From: Fructobacillus broussonetiae
Lineage (GTDB): Bacteria > Bacillota > Bacilli > Lactobacillales > Lactobacillaceae
Length of the DNA: 64,000 nt
Direction of reading: 5' to 3'
Assembly: GCF_018437275.1 (NCBI RefSeq)
Contig: NZ_JAAMFK010000003.1
Location: forward strand, 1 to 64,000
Positions 6,878-16,068 of the stretch are shown here, piece by piece; positions within the stretch are counted from its first letter, which is position 1, and each line of letters begins with the position of its first letter. Made by a program: the position numbers and the translations under genes. A model generated the notes under the pieces. The model searched no databases, was not told the origin of the DNA, and saw only the letters and a list, made by a program, of their open reading frames with translations.

Positions 6878-9565
6878 TTATCCTCGATTAAAAAGTTTTC
6901 GTTGTACCCATTTTACCAGCTCCACGATGACAATGATAGACAACGAGGCACCGATCACGATGAACCACTGGTAAGGATCCAAGTTCGTCACGTGGAAGAT
7001 GGGGTTCAACGGCTTAATCACAACAACCGCCATCATGGCAATCAACGAGAAGAACAAGGCGCCGTTGAAGAAGTGGTTACTAAAGGTGCTGGTACGCAAC
7101 TGACTTTGATAAACCGACTTTACGTTAATAGCATTGACCATCTGCATGAGTCCAAGGGTCATGAAGGCCATCGTCAACGCATCCCCGTGGACCAGTTCAG
7201 CGCCTGTGTGGTCTGGGAAAGTCAGAGCCAAGCCATACACGGAAAGGACGATCACGGCCTGAAGGATACCCTGCCATACAATGGCAGGACCAACACCACC
7301 GGAGAGGAAGTTCGCGGTCTTACCACGCGGCTTTCTCGCCATAATACCAGGCTGAGCTGGCTCCAACCCCAGCGCGATGGCTGGGAACGTGTCGGTCACC
7401 AGGTTGATCCAGAGAATCATAACCGGTGCGAGCACTTCCCAACCGAGCAAAGTCATCGTAAAGATGGCAATCACTTCGGCGAGGTTTGAAGCGAGCAAGT
7501 ACTGCAAAGCCTTTTGAATGTTGGCAAAGACCTTACGTCCTTCCTTCACGGCAGAAACAATCGTCGAGAAATTGTCGTCGGCCAGCACCATGTCGGCCGC
7601 TTCCTTGGACACTTCCGTTCCGGTAATTCCCATGGCAACACCGATGTCTGCCGCCTTCAAGGCCGGCGCATCGTTCACACCGTCTCCGGTCATGGCGACG
7701 ACCTTGCCCTTCTTCTGCCAGGCCTTCACGATACGAACCTTGTGGGCTGGGGCAACGCGGGCGTAGACCTTGATGTCTTCGACGCGGTTTGCGAAGTCTT
7801 CGTCGGAAATGTCATCCAGGTCCGCTCCTGTCAAAACAGAAGCAGCACGGTCATCCCCTTCTTCCAAGATACCCAAACGACCAGCAATGGCGGCCGCGGT
7901 TTTGGGGTGGTCACCGGTAATCATCATCGGACGAATACCAGCGGCCTTGGCCTGGGCAATGGAGTCCTTTACTTCCGGACGCTCGGGGTCAATCATGGCA
8001 ACAAAGCCAACGAGAGTAAGGTCCGTTTCTAACTGTGTTGCGTCGGCTTCTTCTTGAAGGGCTGGCACCGTCTTCTCGGCGAAGGCCAAGACACGGAGGG
8101 CCTGGTCGGCCAGCTGTCCGTTAATGTCTTGGTAGAGCGCCTTGTCGGCTTCCGTGAAGTCACGAACCTGACCGTTTTCTTCAATAGAAGAAACACGTTC
8201 CAGGATGGCGTCGGGCGCACCCTTAACTGTGACAAGGTAGCCATCGTTCTGGTCGAATGCCTTGTAAACCGTCGTCATCATCTTTCGTTCGGAATCAAAC
8301 GGCACTTCTTGCAAGCGTTCTTGCTGGCGAAGTTCTTGAAGTGCAGCTTCACGATACTTGCTATTGAAGTCAATCAAGGCCGTTTCGGTTGGATCACCAA
8401 CCAATCCGTCATCTGTGAACTGGCTGTCGTTGTTCAGGGCCATGATGTCAGCTAAGGTCGCAGCGCCCTTTGATAAGTCGGCGTCTTCGAACGGGTTTTG
8501 CCCAGCGAGGTCAATCACTTTCCCGTTCAAGACGATTTTTTCCACCGTCATCTTGTTCTGCGTCAACGTTCCGGTCTTGTCGGAACCGATGATGTCAGTT
8601 GATCCAAGTGTCTCAACGGCTGGCAACTTACGCATCAAGGCGGATTTCTTGGCCATGCGGGCCGTACCCAAGGCCAAGGTAATCGTCACGATGGCTGGCA
8701 ACCCTTCCGGAATGGCCGCAACCGCCAAGGAAATGGCCGTCAAAATCAAATCAATAATTGGCATATTCTGGGTGAAGTAGCCGATGACGAAAGTCAAAGC
8801 GGCGATACCCAGAATCAAGTAGGTCAAGAACTTAGACAAGGACTTCAAGTTTTCCTGCAACGGCGTCTTCGTCTCGTCTTGGTCCTGCAAGGCACCGGCG
8901 ATTTGTCCGACCTGCGTCTGCATTCCCGTCAACACGACGATACCCTGCGCGCGTCCGTAAACAACGTGGCTGTTCATGAAGGCCAGGTTCTTTTGGTCTC
9001 CCAAGGCTAACTTTCCATCTGGCAAAGTCGAGTCCGTTTTATTCACGGGTACCGACTCTCCAGTCAGTGCGGCTTCCTCAACTCGCAAGTTTTGAACGCT
9101 CGTCAAGCGGAGGTCCGCCGGTACGATGTCACCGGCTTCGAGTTCAACGAGGTCACCTTCCACGAGGTCGGTAGCGGGCACCTGGTTTGGTTGACCACCA
9201 CGGATAACCGTCGCCTTCGGCGTGGCCATCTTCTTCAAAGCATCGATGGCGTTTTCGGACTTTGATTCCTGGAACACACCAAAGATGGCGTTGATGATCA
9301 CGATGGCGAGGATGAAAATGGCGTCGGTCTGCTCACCAGTCATGGCGGCGACAGCCGCTGCGGCCAACAGGATCCCAATCATCAAATCTTTGAACTGGTC
9401 AACGAACTTGGCGAAAAGGGACTTTTTCGCCTTCGCCGTGAGGGCGTTTCGCCCGTTTTTTACGAGACGATCTTCTGCTTCATGTACCGATAAACCGTCC
9501 TTCAAATCCGTCGTCAATGCTTTCGCGATAGCGCTGCTATCCTCTTGGTAAAAAGTATGTTTCAC
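6878..9565 (-). CDS. P-type cation-transporting ATPase under a yybP-ykoY riboswitch
   Basis: About 895 residues, a P2-type (SERCA/PMR1-like) pump. It has an N-terminal cation-ATPase domain, the TGES actuator motif, the PEGLP helix of Ca/Mn pumps (VAAIPEGLPAIV), the phosphorylation site SDKTGTLTQNKMT, the KGAPD nucleotide site and the GDGVNDAPALK hinge, and about ten membrane helices. I chose GTG at 9565 over ATG at 9586 because AAAGGAGAT sits 6 bases upstream. Lactococcal YoaB, a pump of this type behind the same riboswitch class, exports or detoxifies Mn. Mn (or Ca) export is therefore likely here. Confidence 0.93.
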   Translation of the reverse strand: MKHTFYQEDSSAIAKALTTDLKDGLSVHEAEDRLVKNGRNALTAKAKKSLFAKFVDQFKDLMIGILLAAAAVAAMTGEQTDAIFILAIVIINAIFGVFQESKSENAIDALKKMATPKATVIRGGQPNQVPATDLVEGDLVELEAGDIVPADLRLTSVQNLRVEEAALTGESVPVNKTDSTLPDGKLALGDQKNLAFMNSHVVYGRAQGIVVLTGMQTQVGQIAGALQDQDETKTPLQENLKSLSKFLTYLILGIAALTFVIGYFTQNMPIIDLILTAISLAVAAIPEGLPAIVTITLALGTARMAKKSALMRKLPAVETLGSTDIIGSDKTGTLTQNKMTVEKIVLNGKVIDLAGQNPFEDADLSKGAATLADIMALNNDSQFTDDGLVGDPTETALIDFNSKYREAALQELRQQERLQEVPFDSERKMMTTVYKAFDQNDGYLVTVKGAPDAILERVSSIEENGQVRDFTEADKALYQDINGQLADQALRVLAFAEKTVPALQEEADATQLETDLTLVGFVAMIDPERPEVKDSIAQAKAAGIRPMMITGDHPKTAAAIAGRLGILEEGDDRAASVLTGADLDDISDEDFANRVEDIKVYARVAPAHKVRIVKAWQKKGKVVAMTGDGVNDAPALKAADIGVAMGITGTEVSKEAADMVLADDNFSTIVSAVKEGRKVFANIQKALQYLLASNLAEVIAIFTMTLLGWEVLAPVMILWINLVTDTFPAIALGLEPAQPGIMARKPRGKTANFLSGGVGPAIVWQGILQAVIVLSVYGLALTFPDHTGAELVHGDALTMAFMTLGLMQMVNAINVKSVYQSQLRTSTFSNHFFNGALFFSLIAMMAVVVIKPLNPIFHVTNLDPYQWFIVIGASLSIIVIVELVKWVQRKLFNRG

Positions 9566-9597
9566 TTTTATCTCCTTTAGATGCATTCTTTCTGGGT

Positions 9598-9766
9598 AAA
9601 GAAAAAGAGACCCATGAAAGCAAAGGAAAAATCCCTTGCTCTCATAAGTCTCACTGTTTAAGGTCTAGCCGGCACATCTCAATGTGCGATAAGGAGCGTT
9701 GGCTCCGGGTTGACGGTACTAAACCACGACATTGTCGTCAGTTACTCCCCTAGGAAAGAAATTGTT
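9598..9766 (-). promoter_or_regulatory. yybP-ykoY (manganese) riboswitch with terminator
   Basis: The minus-strand leader shows the class hallmark GGGGAGTA (9744-9751), several paired arms (ACGACAATGTCGT, GGAGCCAACGCTCC, CACATTGAGATGTG) and a long terminal hairpin GAGAC...GTCTC followed by TTTTTC (9598-9655). The hairpin is the expression platform: Mn binding should prevent termination and switch on the pump. Class assignment is by motif and context, not covariance search. Confidence 0.8.
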
Positions 9767-9772
9767 GTCTTT

Positions 9773-9800
9773 AGTATATCAAGTTCTTTAAAAAAGACAA
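9773..9800 (-). promoter_or_regulatory. Promoter of the riboswitch-ATPase operon
   Basis: TTGTCT (9795-9800), 16 bases, TATACT (9773-9778) on the minus strand, immediately upstream of the riboswitch. Confidence 0.6.
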
Positions 9801-9940
9801 GGCTTTTGCAAAAGTCAAAACCGAACCGGGCACAAATCACTTTCTTCTATATATGAAGAACGCGTGCGGCCACCCAAAACCAGCAAGCTTCACGCACCGT
9901 ATGATACACTGGTTTCGACAAATCTCATTTAGGAGCCCTT

Positions 9941-10384
9941 ATGACCCCACAGCAAATCACAAATCAAAACCGTTACGCCTCTTTCTTCTTATTATTTGGA
10001 ACGCTTTTTTACTTCACTGGCATCGACAAACTCACTGGGCACTACATCGTGCCCCTCGTGCTACTCGCCGTCTTCTTCGGTGTGCGCCGTCCCGTTATCT
10101 TCTACTACTTCTTCAAGCGGCTTTACATGAGTTTTCAATACGAAGTGCGTCACGTTGAAAAGTACGCGGACTGGAAGAAACGTGGCGCTTTTCGTTTTAC
10201 TTGGTTTGCGCCCTATGCCCTGTCTGTCTCCCTTATCTTTCAAGTTTGCACCTTAAACGCATACTTTCTACCTCTTGTTGCGGCAACGGCTGGCCTTTTC
10301 TTCTATCAAAAGAAGAAGGGACGTTTGCCTGAATCTTCTGATAACGAAGATGAAGACGACACCGTTGGCGCAGCACAAGGCTGA
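9941..10384 (+). CDS. Small membrane protein of unknown function, 147 aa
   Basis: I recognise no family. Two hydrophobic helices lie at about residues 14-30 and 36-58, and another pair at about 88-122. The C-terminus is acidic and polar (ESSDNEDEDD). A TTTAGGAGCC ribosome site precedes the ATG and a TATGAT-like -10 lies about 40 bases upstream. It is monocistronic, bounded by the riboswitch promoter region on one side and a short terminator on the other. Confidence 0.75.
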   Translation: MTPQQITNQNRYASFFLLFGTLFYFTGIDKLTGHYIVPLVLLAVFFGVRRPVIFYYFFKRLYMSFQYEVRHVEKYADWKKRGAFRFTWFAPYALSVSLIFQVCTLNAYFLPLVAATAGLFFYQKKKGRLPESSDNEDEDDTVGAAQG

Positions 10385-10407
10385 ACTTTCGATGTAGTGG
10401 ATGGAGA

Positions 10408-10427
10408 CGGCCGGGAGGCCGGTTTTT
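10408..10427 (+). terminator. Short GC-rich terminator
   Basis: CGGCC/GGCCG stem with loop GGGA, followed by G and T5, 24 bases after the stop at 10384. Confidence 0.6.
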
Positions 10428-10479
10428 GCAAGATACTAATAAGAATAAATCCAAACTTAATATATGGTACAATAAATGT

Positions 10480-10599
10480 AAAGAAAAGGCCGTGCAGGAC
10501 CAACTGCACGACCTCTAGCAAACCCGTAAAACGGTGGCTAGCCTTCATGATTATGAAATAACCATCAGCTCGCTAAAGCATTGAGATGGTTATTTTTTT
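10480..10599 (+). ncRNA. Orphan structured RNA related to the 58-59 kb RNAs (~120 nt)
   Basis: An extended -10 (TGGTACAAT, 10465-10473) precedes a non-coding stretch with four hairpins. These are GTGCAG/CTGCAC, CTAGC(CCGT-AAA-ACGG)TGGCTAG (10515-10541), TTCAT/ATGAA, and a terminator AATAACCATC/GATGGTTATT with T7 and loop CTCGCTAAAGC. Hairpin order, the CGGTGGC element and the CGCTAAAGC loop match the RNAs at 58344 and 58839. No convergent peptide gene is visible here. Such RNAs resemble antitoxin RNAs of type I systems; function is unproven. Confidence 0.65.
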
Positions 10600-10630
10600 G
10601 CCCAATTTTCATCTTTTTCTCATTTTCTTG

Positions 10631-10659
10631 TTGACAAAGACTCACCCTACCCTTATAGT
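10631..10659 (+). promoter_or_regulatory. Promoter of the methionine T-box operon
   Basis: TTGACA (10631-10636), exactly 17 bases, TATAGT (10654-10659). Near-consensus sigma-A promoter. Confidence 0.85.
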
Positions 10660-10666
10660 TATAGAC

Positions 10667-10975
10667 AAGATATCATACTAAACAAGTTGATCAGGAAAGT
10701 ACCTAGCAAGCAAAGCTTAGAGAGCAACCGGATGGTGAAAGGTTGCGTGCGGGCGCTAGCGAAAATGACCTGTGATTGGCAACTGTGACTCGGTTTACCG
10801 TTAGCAGTTGACGGATTGGCCTCTGTTACCAAGGCACACCATTCGGCTAGGATCATTCTCCGCGGCCCGATGGTTAGTGAGCAGTATTGGGGTAACTCAA
10901 TACGACAACCTCAGAATGGTAACGCGAAGTCGCTTCTGTTTTTTCCACGTGGAAACAGAGGCGGCTTTTTTTGTT
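10667..10975 (+). promoter_or_regulatory. T-box leader, methionine specifier
   Basis: The AGTA element (10698-10701) and a long stem I lead to a specifier loop GAAAATGACC, where ATG (10765-10767) reads methionine. The T-box sequence AGAATGGTAACGCG lies at 10913-10926. The terminator AGTCGCTTCTG/CAGAGGCGGCT with T7 lies at 10928-10973. Uncharged tRNA-Met should stabilise the antiterminator and turn on metQ and the genes behind it. The specifier fits the downstream methionine ABC transporter. Confidence 0.9.
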
Positions 10976-11006
10976 TGCCATTCAAAACTTTTAGGAGAAC
11001 AAAATT

Positions 11007-11849
11007 ATGTCTAAGAAAAAATGGATTATTTCAGGAATCGCCATCGCAGCCGTCGTAGCTGCCGGATACTTTAGCTTTGGGTCACACGACACTGCCAAGG
11101 CGGATCAGACCATCACAGTTGGTCGCATGACTTCAACCAAGGAAGACGACGCCATCTGGGACGCCGTTGCAAAAAAAGCCAAGGACGAATACGGCATCAA
11201 CGTGAAGTACAAGCTCTTCACGGATTACTCCCAGCCAAATAAAGCGTTGACGAACGGCGACATCGATGTGAACGCCTTCCAACACTACGCCTTCTTGGAC
11301 GCTTATAACAAAAAGAACAACACGGACATCAAGGCCATCGGTAAGACGGTTATCTCACCAATTCACCTTTACTCAAACCAGTACAAGTCCGTTTCAGAAT
11401 TTTCTGACGGTGACACCATCGTCGTACCAAATGACCCATCAAACGAAAGTCGTGCTTTGAAAGTTTTGAAGTACGCTGGCCTCATCGATTTGAAGGACGG
11501 CCAAGACCTCGTCACGGTAAAAGACATCACGAAGAACCCTAAGAACTTGAAAATCAAAGAATTGTCAGCCGACCAAACGGCCCGCACGATTAACGACGTA
11601 CAAGGTGCCGTTGTGAACGGAACTTACGCTGCAACCGCTCACTTGACTGAAAAGCAATCGATCTTCACGGAACCTTTCAACAAGGATTCTGAAAAGTGGG
11701 TGAACATCATCGCCACTAACAAGAAGAACGCGAACAAGAAGCTTTACAAAGAATTCGTTAAGGCTTACCAGTCAGACGAAGTAAAGAAGGCCATCAAGGC
11801 TTCAAACGGTGACAAGTCCATCCCAGCATGGGACCGTTCATTCAAGTAA
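11007..11849 (+). CDS. metQ: Methionine ABC transporter substrate-binding protein MetQ (first copy)
   Basis: A 280-residue NlpA/MetQ-family protein. Residues 5-27 are a hydrophobic N-terminal segment; the mature domain has MetQ hallmarks: TVGRMTSTKEDDAIWD, an NAFQHYAFLD motif, IVVPNDPSNESRAL, and NPKNLKIKEL. There is no lipobox Cys after the hydrophobic segment, so it would stay anchored by that helix or be released, unlike lipoprotein MetQ. It is the first gene after the Met T-box, with TTTTAGGAG as ribosome site. D- and L-methionine import with MetN and MetI is the family role. Confidence 0.9.
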   Translation: MSKKKWIISGIAIAAVVAAGYFSFGSHDTAKADQTITVGRMTSTKEDDAIWDAVAKKAKDEYGINVKYKLFTDYSQPNKALTNGDIDVNAFQHYAFLDAYNKKNNTDIKAIGKTVISPIHLYSNQYKSVSEFSDGDTIVVPNDPSNESRALKVLKYAGLIDLKDGQDLVTVKDITKNPKNLKIKELSADQTARTINDVQGAVVNGTYAATAHLTEKQSIFTEPFNKDSEKWVNIIATNKKNANKKLYKEFVKAYQSDEVKKAIKASNGDKSIPAWDRSFK

Positions 11850-11917
11850 ACGTAGCAACACGTTTTTAATAACGCGGGTTCCCTCGCGTACATACTTCTA
11901 TAGAAAGGAACCATCAC

Positions 11918-13249
11918 ATGAGTACAAATAAAGAACGCTACCTCGACTTATTAAAAGAACTCGTTGCCATCCCCTCCGTTTCCGCCAAGCGTGAGCACCT
12001 ACCAGAAACGGCCGACCTCATCGCCAAGGCGTTAACCGATCTTGGTGGTGAGACAGCGGTGGAAGACTCCTACTTCGCCCCACTCGTCATTAGTCACTTC
12101 AAGAGTCAAAAGCCAAATGCGAAAACGGTTATCATTTATAACCACTACGACGTACAACCAGCCGAGCCATTCGACCTTTGGGAATCAGACCCCTGGACGT
12201 TGACGGAAAAAGACGGCAAGTTATTCGGTCGTGGCGTGGACGATGACAAGGGAAACCTGACGGCGCGGCTCACCGCTTTAGCCGACTATCTCGAGGAGCA
12301 CAACAACGCCTTGCCCGTGAATTTGACTTTTATCGTCGAAGGATCAGAGGAAACCGCTTCGCAGCACTTGGACGACTACTTCAAAAAGCACCCTGAGCTC
12401 AAGGCTGACCTCATCATTTGGGAGTCCGGTTCAAAGGATAAGGACGACCGCCCCATCATTTCCGGTGGAAACAAAGGAATCGTCACCTTCAACTTGAAGG
12501 CCAAAACTGGCGGCATCGACCTCCACTCATCGCTTGCGGCGGTGGTCAACGGAGCGCCTTGGCGCTTGAGCCAAGCGCTCGCCACCTTCTTCGACCAAGA
12601 CGGACGCATCGCGGTGCCTCACTTCTACGACCAAGTTCGTGAGCCAAACGAGCGTGAGAAGGAACTGATTGAACAGTTGCCCGACACTCGCGAAAGCTTC
12701 ATCGAAAAGAACCAAATTAAAGCGCCCCTTCTCACCGACAAGCGCGGTGATGACTGGAAGCAGGCGCTCTACTTCGAGCCAACCCTGAATATCGAAGGCA
12801 TCACTTCCGGTTACCAGGGCGAGGGTGTAAAGACGGTTCTTCCGGCTGAGGCCTTGGCCAAAGTCGAAGCCCGACTCGTCCCAGGAATGGATCCCGACGA
12901 TACTTTAGCCCGTATCAAAGAGCACCTTAGCCAGCAGGGCTTCTTAGATATCGAAGTTGAAAAGACCCTCGGCCAGGGTGGCTACCGCTCAGACATGACG
13001 GATCCTGAAATCAAACGTGTGATTGACTTACACGAAAAGACATACGGTAAAGATGCCGTTGTCATTCCAACTTCAGCTGGTACCGGCCCAATGAACTACG
13101 CCTACGAAGCTATCCAAACGCCAATTGTTGGCTTTGGAATCGGTTATCCTGGTACACTGGACCACGCGCCGAATGAAAATATCCGTTTAAAGGACTATGA
13201 TGAAAACATCGAAGTCCTAAAAGCAATCATTGATAGTTATAAAGAGTAA
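11918..13249 (+). CDS. M20-family metallopeptidase (dipeptidase type)
   Basis: 443 residues of the CNDP/DUG1-like M20 group. Zinc-ligand motifs are YNHYDVQP near residue 84, GRGVDDDKGN near 106, the catalytic EGSEE near 145 and a C-terminal HAPNE region. The lid domain follows GGNKGIVTFN. It hydrolyses dipeptides or peptide-like amides in the cytosol. Its place between two metQ genes under a Met T-box suggests release of methionine from peptides, but substrate is inference. AGAAAGGAAC precedes the ATG. Confidence 0.9.
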   Translation: MSTNKERYLDLLKELVAIPSVSAKREHLPETADLIAKALTDLGGETAVEDSYFAPLVISHFKSQKPNAKTVIIYNHYDVQPAEPFDLWESDPWTLTEKDGKLFGRGVDDDKGNLTARLTALADYLEEHNNALPVNLTFIVEGSEETASQHLDDYFKKHPELKADLIIWESGSKDKDDRPIISGGNKGIVTFNLKAKTGGIDLHSSLAAVVNGAPWRLSQALATFFDQDGRIAVPHFYDQVREPNEREKELIEQLPDTRESFIEKNQIKAPLLTDKRGDDWKQALYFEPTLNIEGITSGYQGEGVKTVLPAEALAKVEARLVPGMDPDDTLARIKEHLSQQGFLDIEVEKTLGQGGYRSDMTDPEIKRVIDLHEKTYGKDAVVIPTSAGTGPMNYAYEAIQTPIVGFGIGYPGTLDHAPNENIRLKDYDENIEVLKAIIDSYKE

Positions 13250-13258
13250 AGAAAGATT

Positions 13259-14098
13259 ATGTCGAACAAAAGCAAAATCATCAACAGCATCATTCTCCTC
13301 GTGATCATCGTTCTCGGTTATTTTTCCTTTGTCTTTCCTAACCAGGCAAAGGTCCAAACCGTTCGAATCGGAATCATGGCTGGGAATAAAGAAGACGACC
13401 CAATCTGGGCAGAAGTCCAAAAGACGGCGAAGGAAAAGTACCACGTAAACGTCACCTTCAAGCGTTTCACCGACTACTCCCAGCCGAACAAGGCACTGGA
13501 AAACGGTGACATCGACATTAACTCCTTCCAGCACTACGCCTTCTTGGATGCTTACAATGATAAGAACAATTCCGACCTAAAAGCTGTTGGTCGCACCTAC
13601 ATCGCCCCAATCCATATCTACTCAAAGACTTACAAGAACGTCAGCGACTTCCAAAGCGGTGACACCATCGTGGTTCCAAACGATGCCTCTAACGAGAGTC
13701 GTGCCCTCTACGTCTTGAAGAACGCTGGTTTGATTGAACTATCTTCCGGTTCTGGATTGAAAACAACAAAGGACATCACGTCAAATCCTAAGAACTTGAA
13801 GATTAAGGAAATTGCAGCCGACCAGACGGCCCGTACCCTGGGCGATGCCAAGGGAGTGGTTGTGAACGGTAACTACGCCACCGCCGCTAACCTCTCATTA
13901 AAGGATGCCATCTACGAAGAACCTTTGAACAAGGACGCTAAGCTTTGGGCAAACATCTTTGCTACTCGCTCAAAGGATACGAATAAGAAAGAAATCAAAG
14001 ATGTCGTGAAGTCCTACCAAACAGACGCCGTGAAGGAGATTATTGCAAAGCAATACGGATCTGCTGAAGAATCTGCTTGGGACAAGAACTTTAATTAA
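13259..14098 (+). CDS. metQ: Methionine ABC transporter substrate-binding protein MetQ (second copy)
   Basis: 279 residues, clearly paralogous to 11007-11849 (TVRIGIMAGNKEDDPIW, SFQHYAFLDAYND, IVVPNDASNESRAL, NPKNLKIKEI). Residues 6-25 are hydrophobic, and again there is no lipobox Cys. It lies 9 bases after the M20 peptidase stop and just before metN, so it is probably the main partner of MetNI. The two copies may differ in ligand, for example methionine versus a derivative or dipeptide. Confidence 0.9.
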   Translation: MSNKSKIINSIILLVIIVLGYFSFVFPNQAKVQTVRIGIMAGNKEDDPIWAEVQKTAKEKYHVNVTFKRFTDYSQPNKALENGDIDINSFQHYAFLDAYNDKNNSDLKAVGRTYIAPIHIYSKTYKNVSDFQSGDTIVVPNDASNESRALYVLKNAGLIELSSGSGLKTTKDITSNPKNLKIKEIAADQTARTLGDAKGVVVNGNYATAANLSLKDAIYEEPLNKDAKLWANIFATRSKDTNKKEIKDVVKSYQTDAVKEIIAKQYGSAEESAWDKNFN

Positions 14099-14137
14099 CA
14101 GAAATACAAAACGCTCCATAAAAGAAAGGAAAACAAT

Positions 14138-15217
14138 ATGACAACGCCAATTGTTTCATTGCAAAACATCGACGTGACCTTCCGACCAAAGGGTCGGGTG
14201 ATCCACGCCGTCCAAAACGTATCCATCGATGTCGAAAAGGGTGACATCTACGGAATCGTCGGTTACTCAGGTGCTGGTAAGTCCACCCTGGTTCGAACGG
14301 TGAACTTGCTCCAAGAACCAACAGCCGGCTCCGTTATCATCAACGGCGAAACGTTCTTCTCCAACCAGATTGGACAAGAACGCACCATCATCAAAGGGAA
14401 GGAACTAAAGGAAAAGCGCCGAAAAATCGGAATGATTTTCCAACACTTCAACCTTTTGAATGAACGAACGGTTGAAGAAAACGTGCTCTTCGCCCTTGAA
14501 AACAGCAAGGAAAAGGAAGCCGTGAAGAAGGAAAAGGTTGCCAAGTTGCTTGACTTGGTCGACCTCTCTGACCGTGCTAAGCAATACCCAAGCCAGTTGT
14601 CCGGTGGACAAAAGCAACGTGTCGCCATCGCACGTGCCTTGGCCAATGACCCTGAAATCTTGATTTCCGACGAAGCAACATCGGCTTTGGATCCAAAGAC
14701 AACCCGCCAAATCTTGGCCTTGCTCAAGAAGTTGAACAAGGAATACGGTTTGACCGTTCTCTTGATTACCCACGAGATGGAAGCCGTGAAGGAAATCGCC
14801 AACAAGGTGGCCGTGATGCAAAACGGTCAGCTCTTGGAAAAGGGAACGACTTTGGAGATCTTCACGAATCCACAAACTGAATTGACGAAGGCCTTCATCG
14901 AAACGGCCACGAACCAAGAACAGGCCATCGAATCGATCAGCCAAAGCGAAGCCGTTCAAAACTTGGCAGAAGGTGAAATCTTCGCACAACTTACCTACTC
15001 TGGTAACGCCACAAACGAACCGTTGATTACGAGTCTCTACCAACACTACGGCGTGGTCGCTAACATCCTCTTTGGAAACGTTGAAATTCTCCAGGGTGAA
15101 GAAGTTGGTTCCCTCCTCGTTATCCTGTCTGGTGAAGGCAATCGCGTTGACGAAGCGCTCGACTTCCTAGAAGCACAATCCGTATCTGTTAACATCTTGA
15201 AAGGAGCACGCGCATGA
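14138..15217 (+). CDS. metN: Methionine ABC transporter ATP-binding protein MetN
   Basis: 359 residues. Walker A is GYSGAGKST, the Q-loop [10 protein letters not shown], the signature LSGGQKQR, Walker [14 protein letters not shown] and the switch [11 protein letters not shown]. The C-terminal ~75 residues after the ATPase form the NIL ligand-binding domain typical of MetN, which gives feedback inhibition by methionine. It overlaps metI by 4 bases (ATGA), so the two are translationally coupled. Part of the Met T-box operon. Confidence 0.95.
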   Translation: MTTPIVSLQNIDVTFRPKGRVIHAVQNVSIDVEKGDIYGIVGYSGAGKSTLVRTVNLLQEPTAGSVIINGETFFSNQIGQERTIIKGKELKEKRRKIGMIFQHFNLLNERTVEENVLFALENSKEKEAVKKEKVAKLLDLVDLSDRAKQYPSQLSGGQKQRVAIARALANDPEILISDEATSALDPKTTRQILALLKKLNKEYGLTVLLITHEMEAVKEIANKVAVMQNGQLLEKGTTLEIFTNPQTELTKAFIETATNQEQAIESISQSEAVQNLAEGEIFAQLTYSGNATNEPLITSLYQHYGVVANILFGNVEILQGEEVGSLLVILSGEGNRVDEALDFLEAQSVSVNILKGARA

Positions 15218-15909
15218 GTACATGGTTTGCAGAAACATTCCCAAACGTTGTCTACCAAGGGTGGACAGGTGACACTGGTTGGTGGACAGCCATCTTCCAA
15301 ACACTCTTCATGACCTTCTGGTCAGCCGTCTTCGGTGGCCTGCTTGGTTTGATCTTCGGTATCGGTTTAGTTGTGACCGCCCCTCGCGGAATCACACCAA
15401 ACAAGGCGCTCTTCTGGTTCTTCGACAAGGTCGTTTCCATCTTCCGTGCCGTGCCGTTCATCATCTTGTTGGCCTTCATCGCACCGTTCACGAAGCTCCT
15501 GGTCGGAACGCAAATCGGTATGAACGCCGCCTTGGTTCCGTTGTCTCTCGGGGTCTTCCCATTCTACGCGCGTCAGATTCAAGTGGCGCTCTCTGAAGTG
15601 GATGCTGGTATCATCGAAGCCGCACAATCAATTGGTGCTTCTTTCTCACAGATTATCTTTGGTGTTTACATCAAGGAAGGCCGTTCAGAAATCATCCGTG
15701 TCTCAACCGTGACCTTGATTTCACTGATTGGTTTGACTGCCATGGCCGGTGCCATCGGTGCCGGTGGTCTTGGAAACATGGCTGTTGCATACGGTTACAA
15801 CCGTTTTGCAAACGACACGACTTTGGTTGCCACGATTCTCGTGTTGATCATGGTCTTGCTGGTCCAAGTGACCGGGGACTGGTTGGCTAAGAAGTACAAC
15901 CATAAGTAA
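15214..15909 (+). CDS. metI: Methionine ABC transporter permease MetI
   Basis: 231 residues with about five membrane helices and an EAA loop ([17 protein letters not shown]) followed by the conserved [18 protein letters not shown] segment of MetI permeases. It overlaps metN by 4 bases and ends the operon before a strong terminator. Works with MetN and one or both MetQ proteins in methionine uptake. Confidence 0.95.
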   Translation: MSTWFAETFPNVVYQGWTGDTGWWTAIFQTLFMTFWSAVFGGLLGLIFGIGLVVTAPRGITPNKALFWFFDKVVSIFRAVPFIILLAFIAPFTKLLVGTQIGMNAALVPLSLGVFPFYARQIQVALSEVDAGIIEAAQSIGASFSQIIFGVYIKEGRSEIIRVSTVTLISLIGLTAMAGAIGAGGLGNMAVAYGYNRFANDTTLVATILVLIMVLLVQVTGDWLAKKYNHK

Positions 15910-15929
15910 TTAGTATCTATAAAAGTCAA

Positions 15930-15959
15930 AAAGCGCCCGGGCAAAGCGGGCGCTTTTTT
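15930..15959 (+). terminator. Terminator of the met operon
   Basis: AAGCGCCCG/CGGGCGCTT stem followed by a T run. Confidence 0.9.
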
Positions 15960-16068
15960 ATATGTACTGCCTTCTTTTCTTCCCTTCTCTACCATACTTT
16001 TAATACAAACAATTGGGAATTGCCTAGAAATTAGTGTACAATTATAACCTTGTTGGAGGTAGCAGAAA

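Noticed and set aside
9661-9672. GGTCTAG word inside the riboswitch as another GntR operator
   Set aside because: It lacks the leading T of TGGTCTAG and is explained by the paired arms of the yybP-ykoY aptamer.
10306-10548. Minus-strand open frame with a hydrophobic N-terminus (FIVPYIKFGFILISIL)
   Set aside because: It starts inside the structured RNA, runs into the end of the 147-aa gene, and has no ribosome site. It is most likely the mirror of hairpins and promoter sequence.
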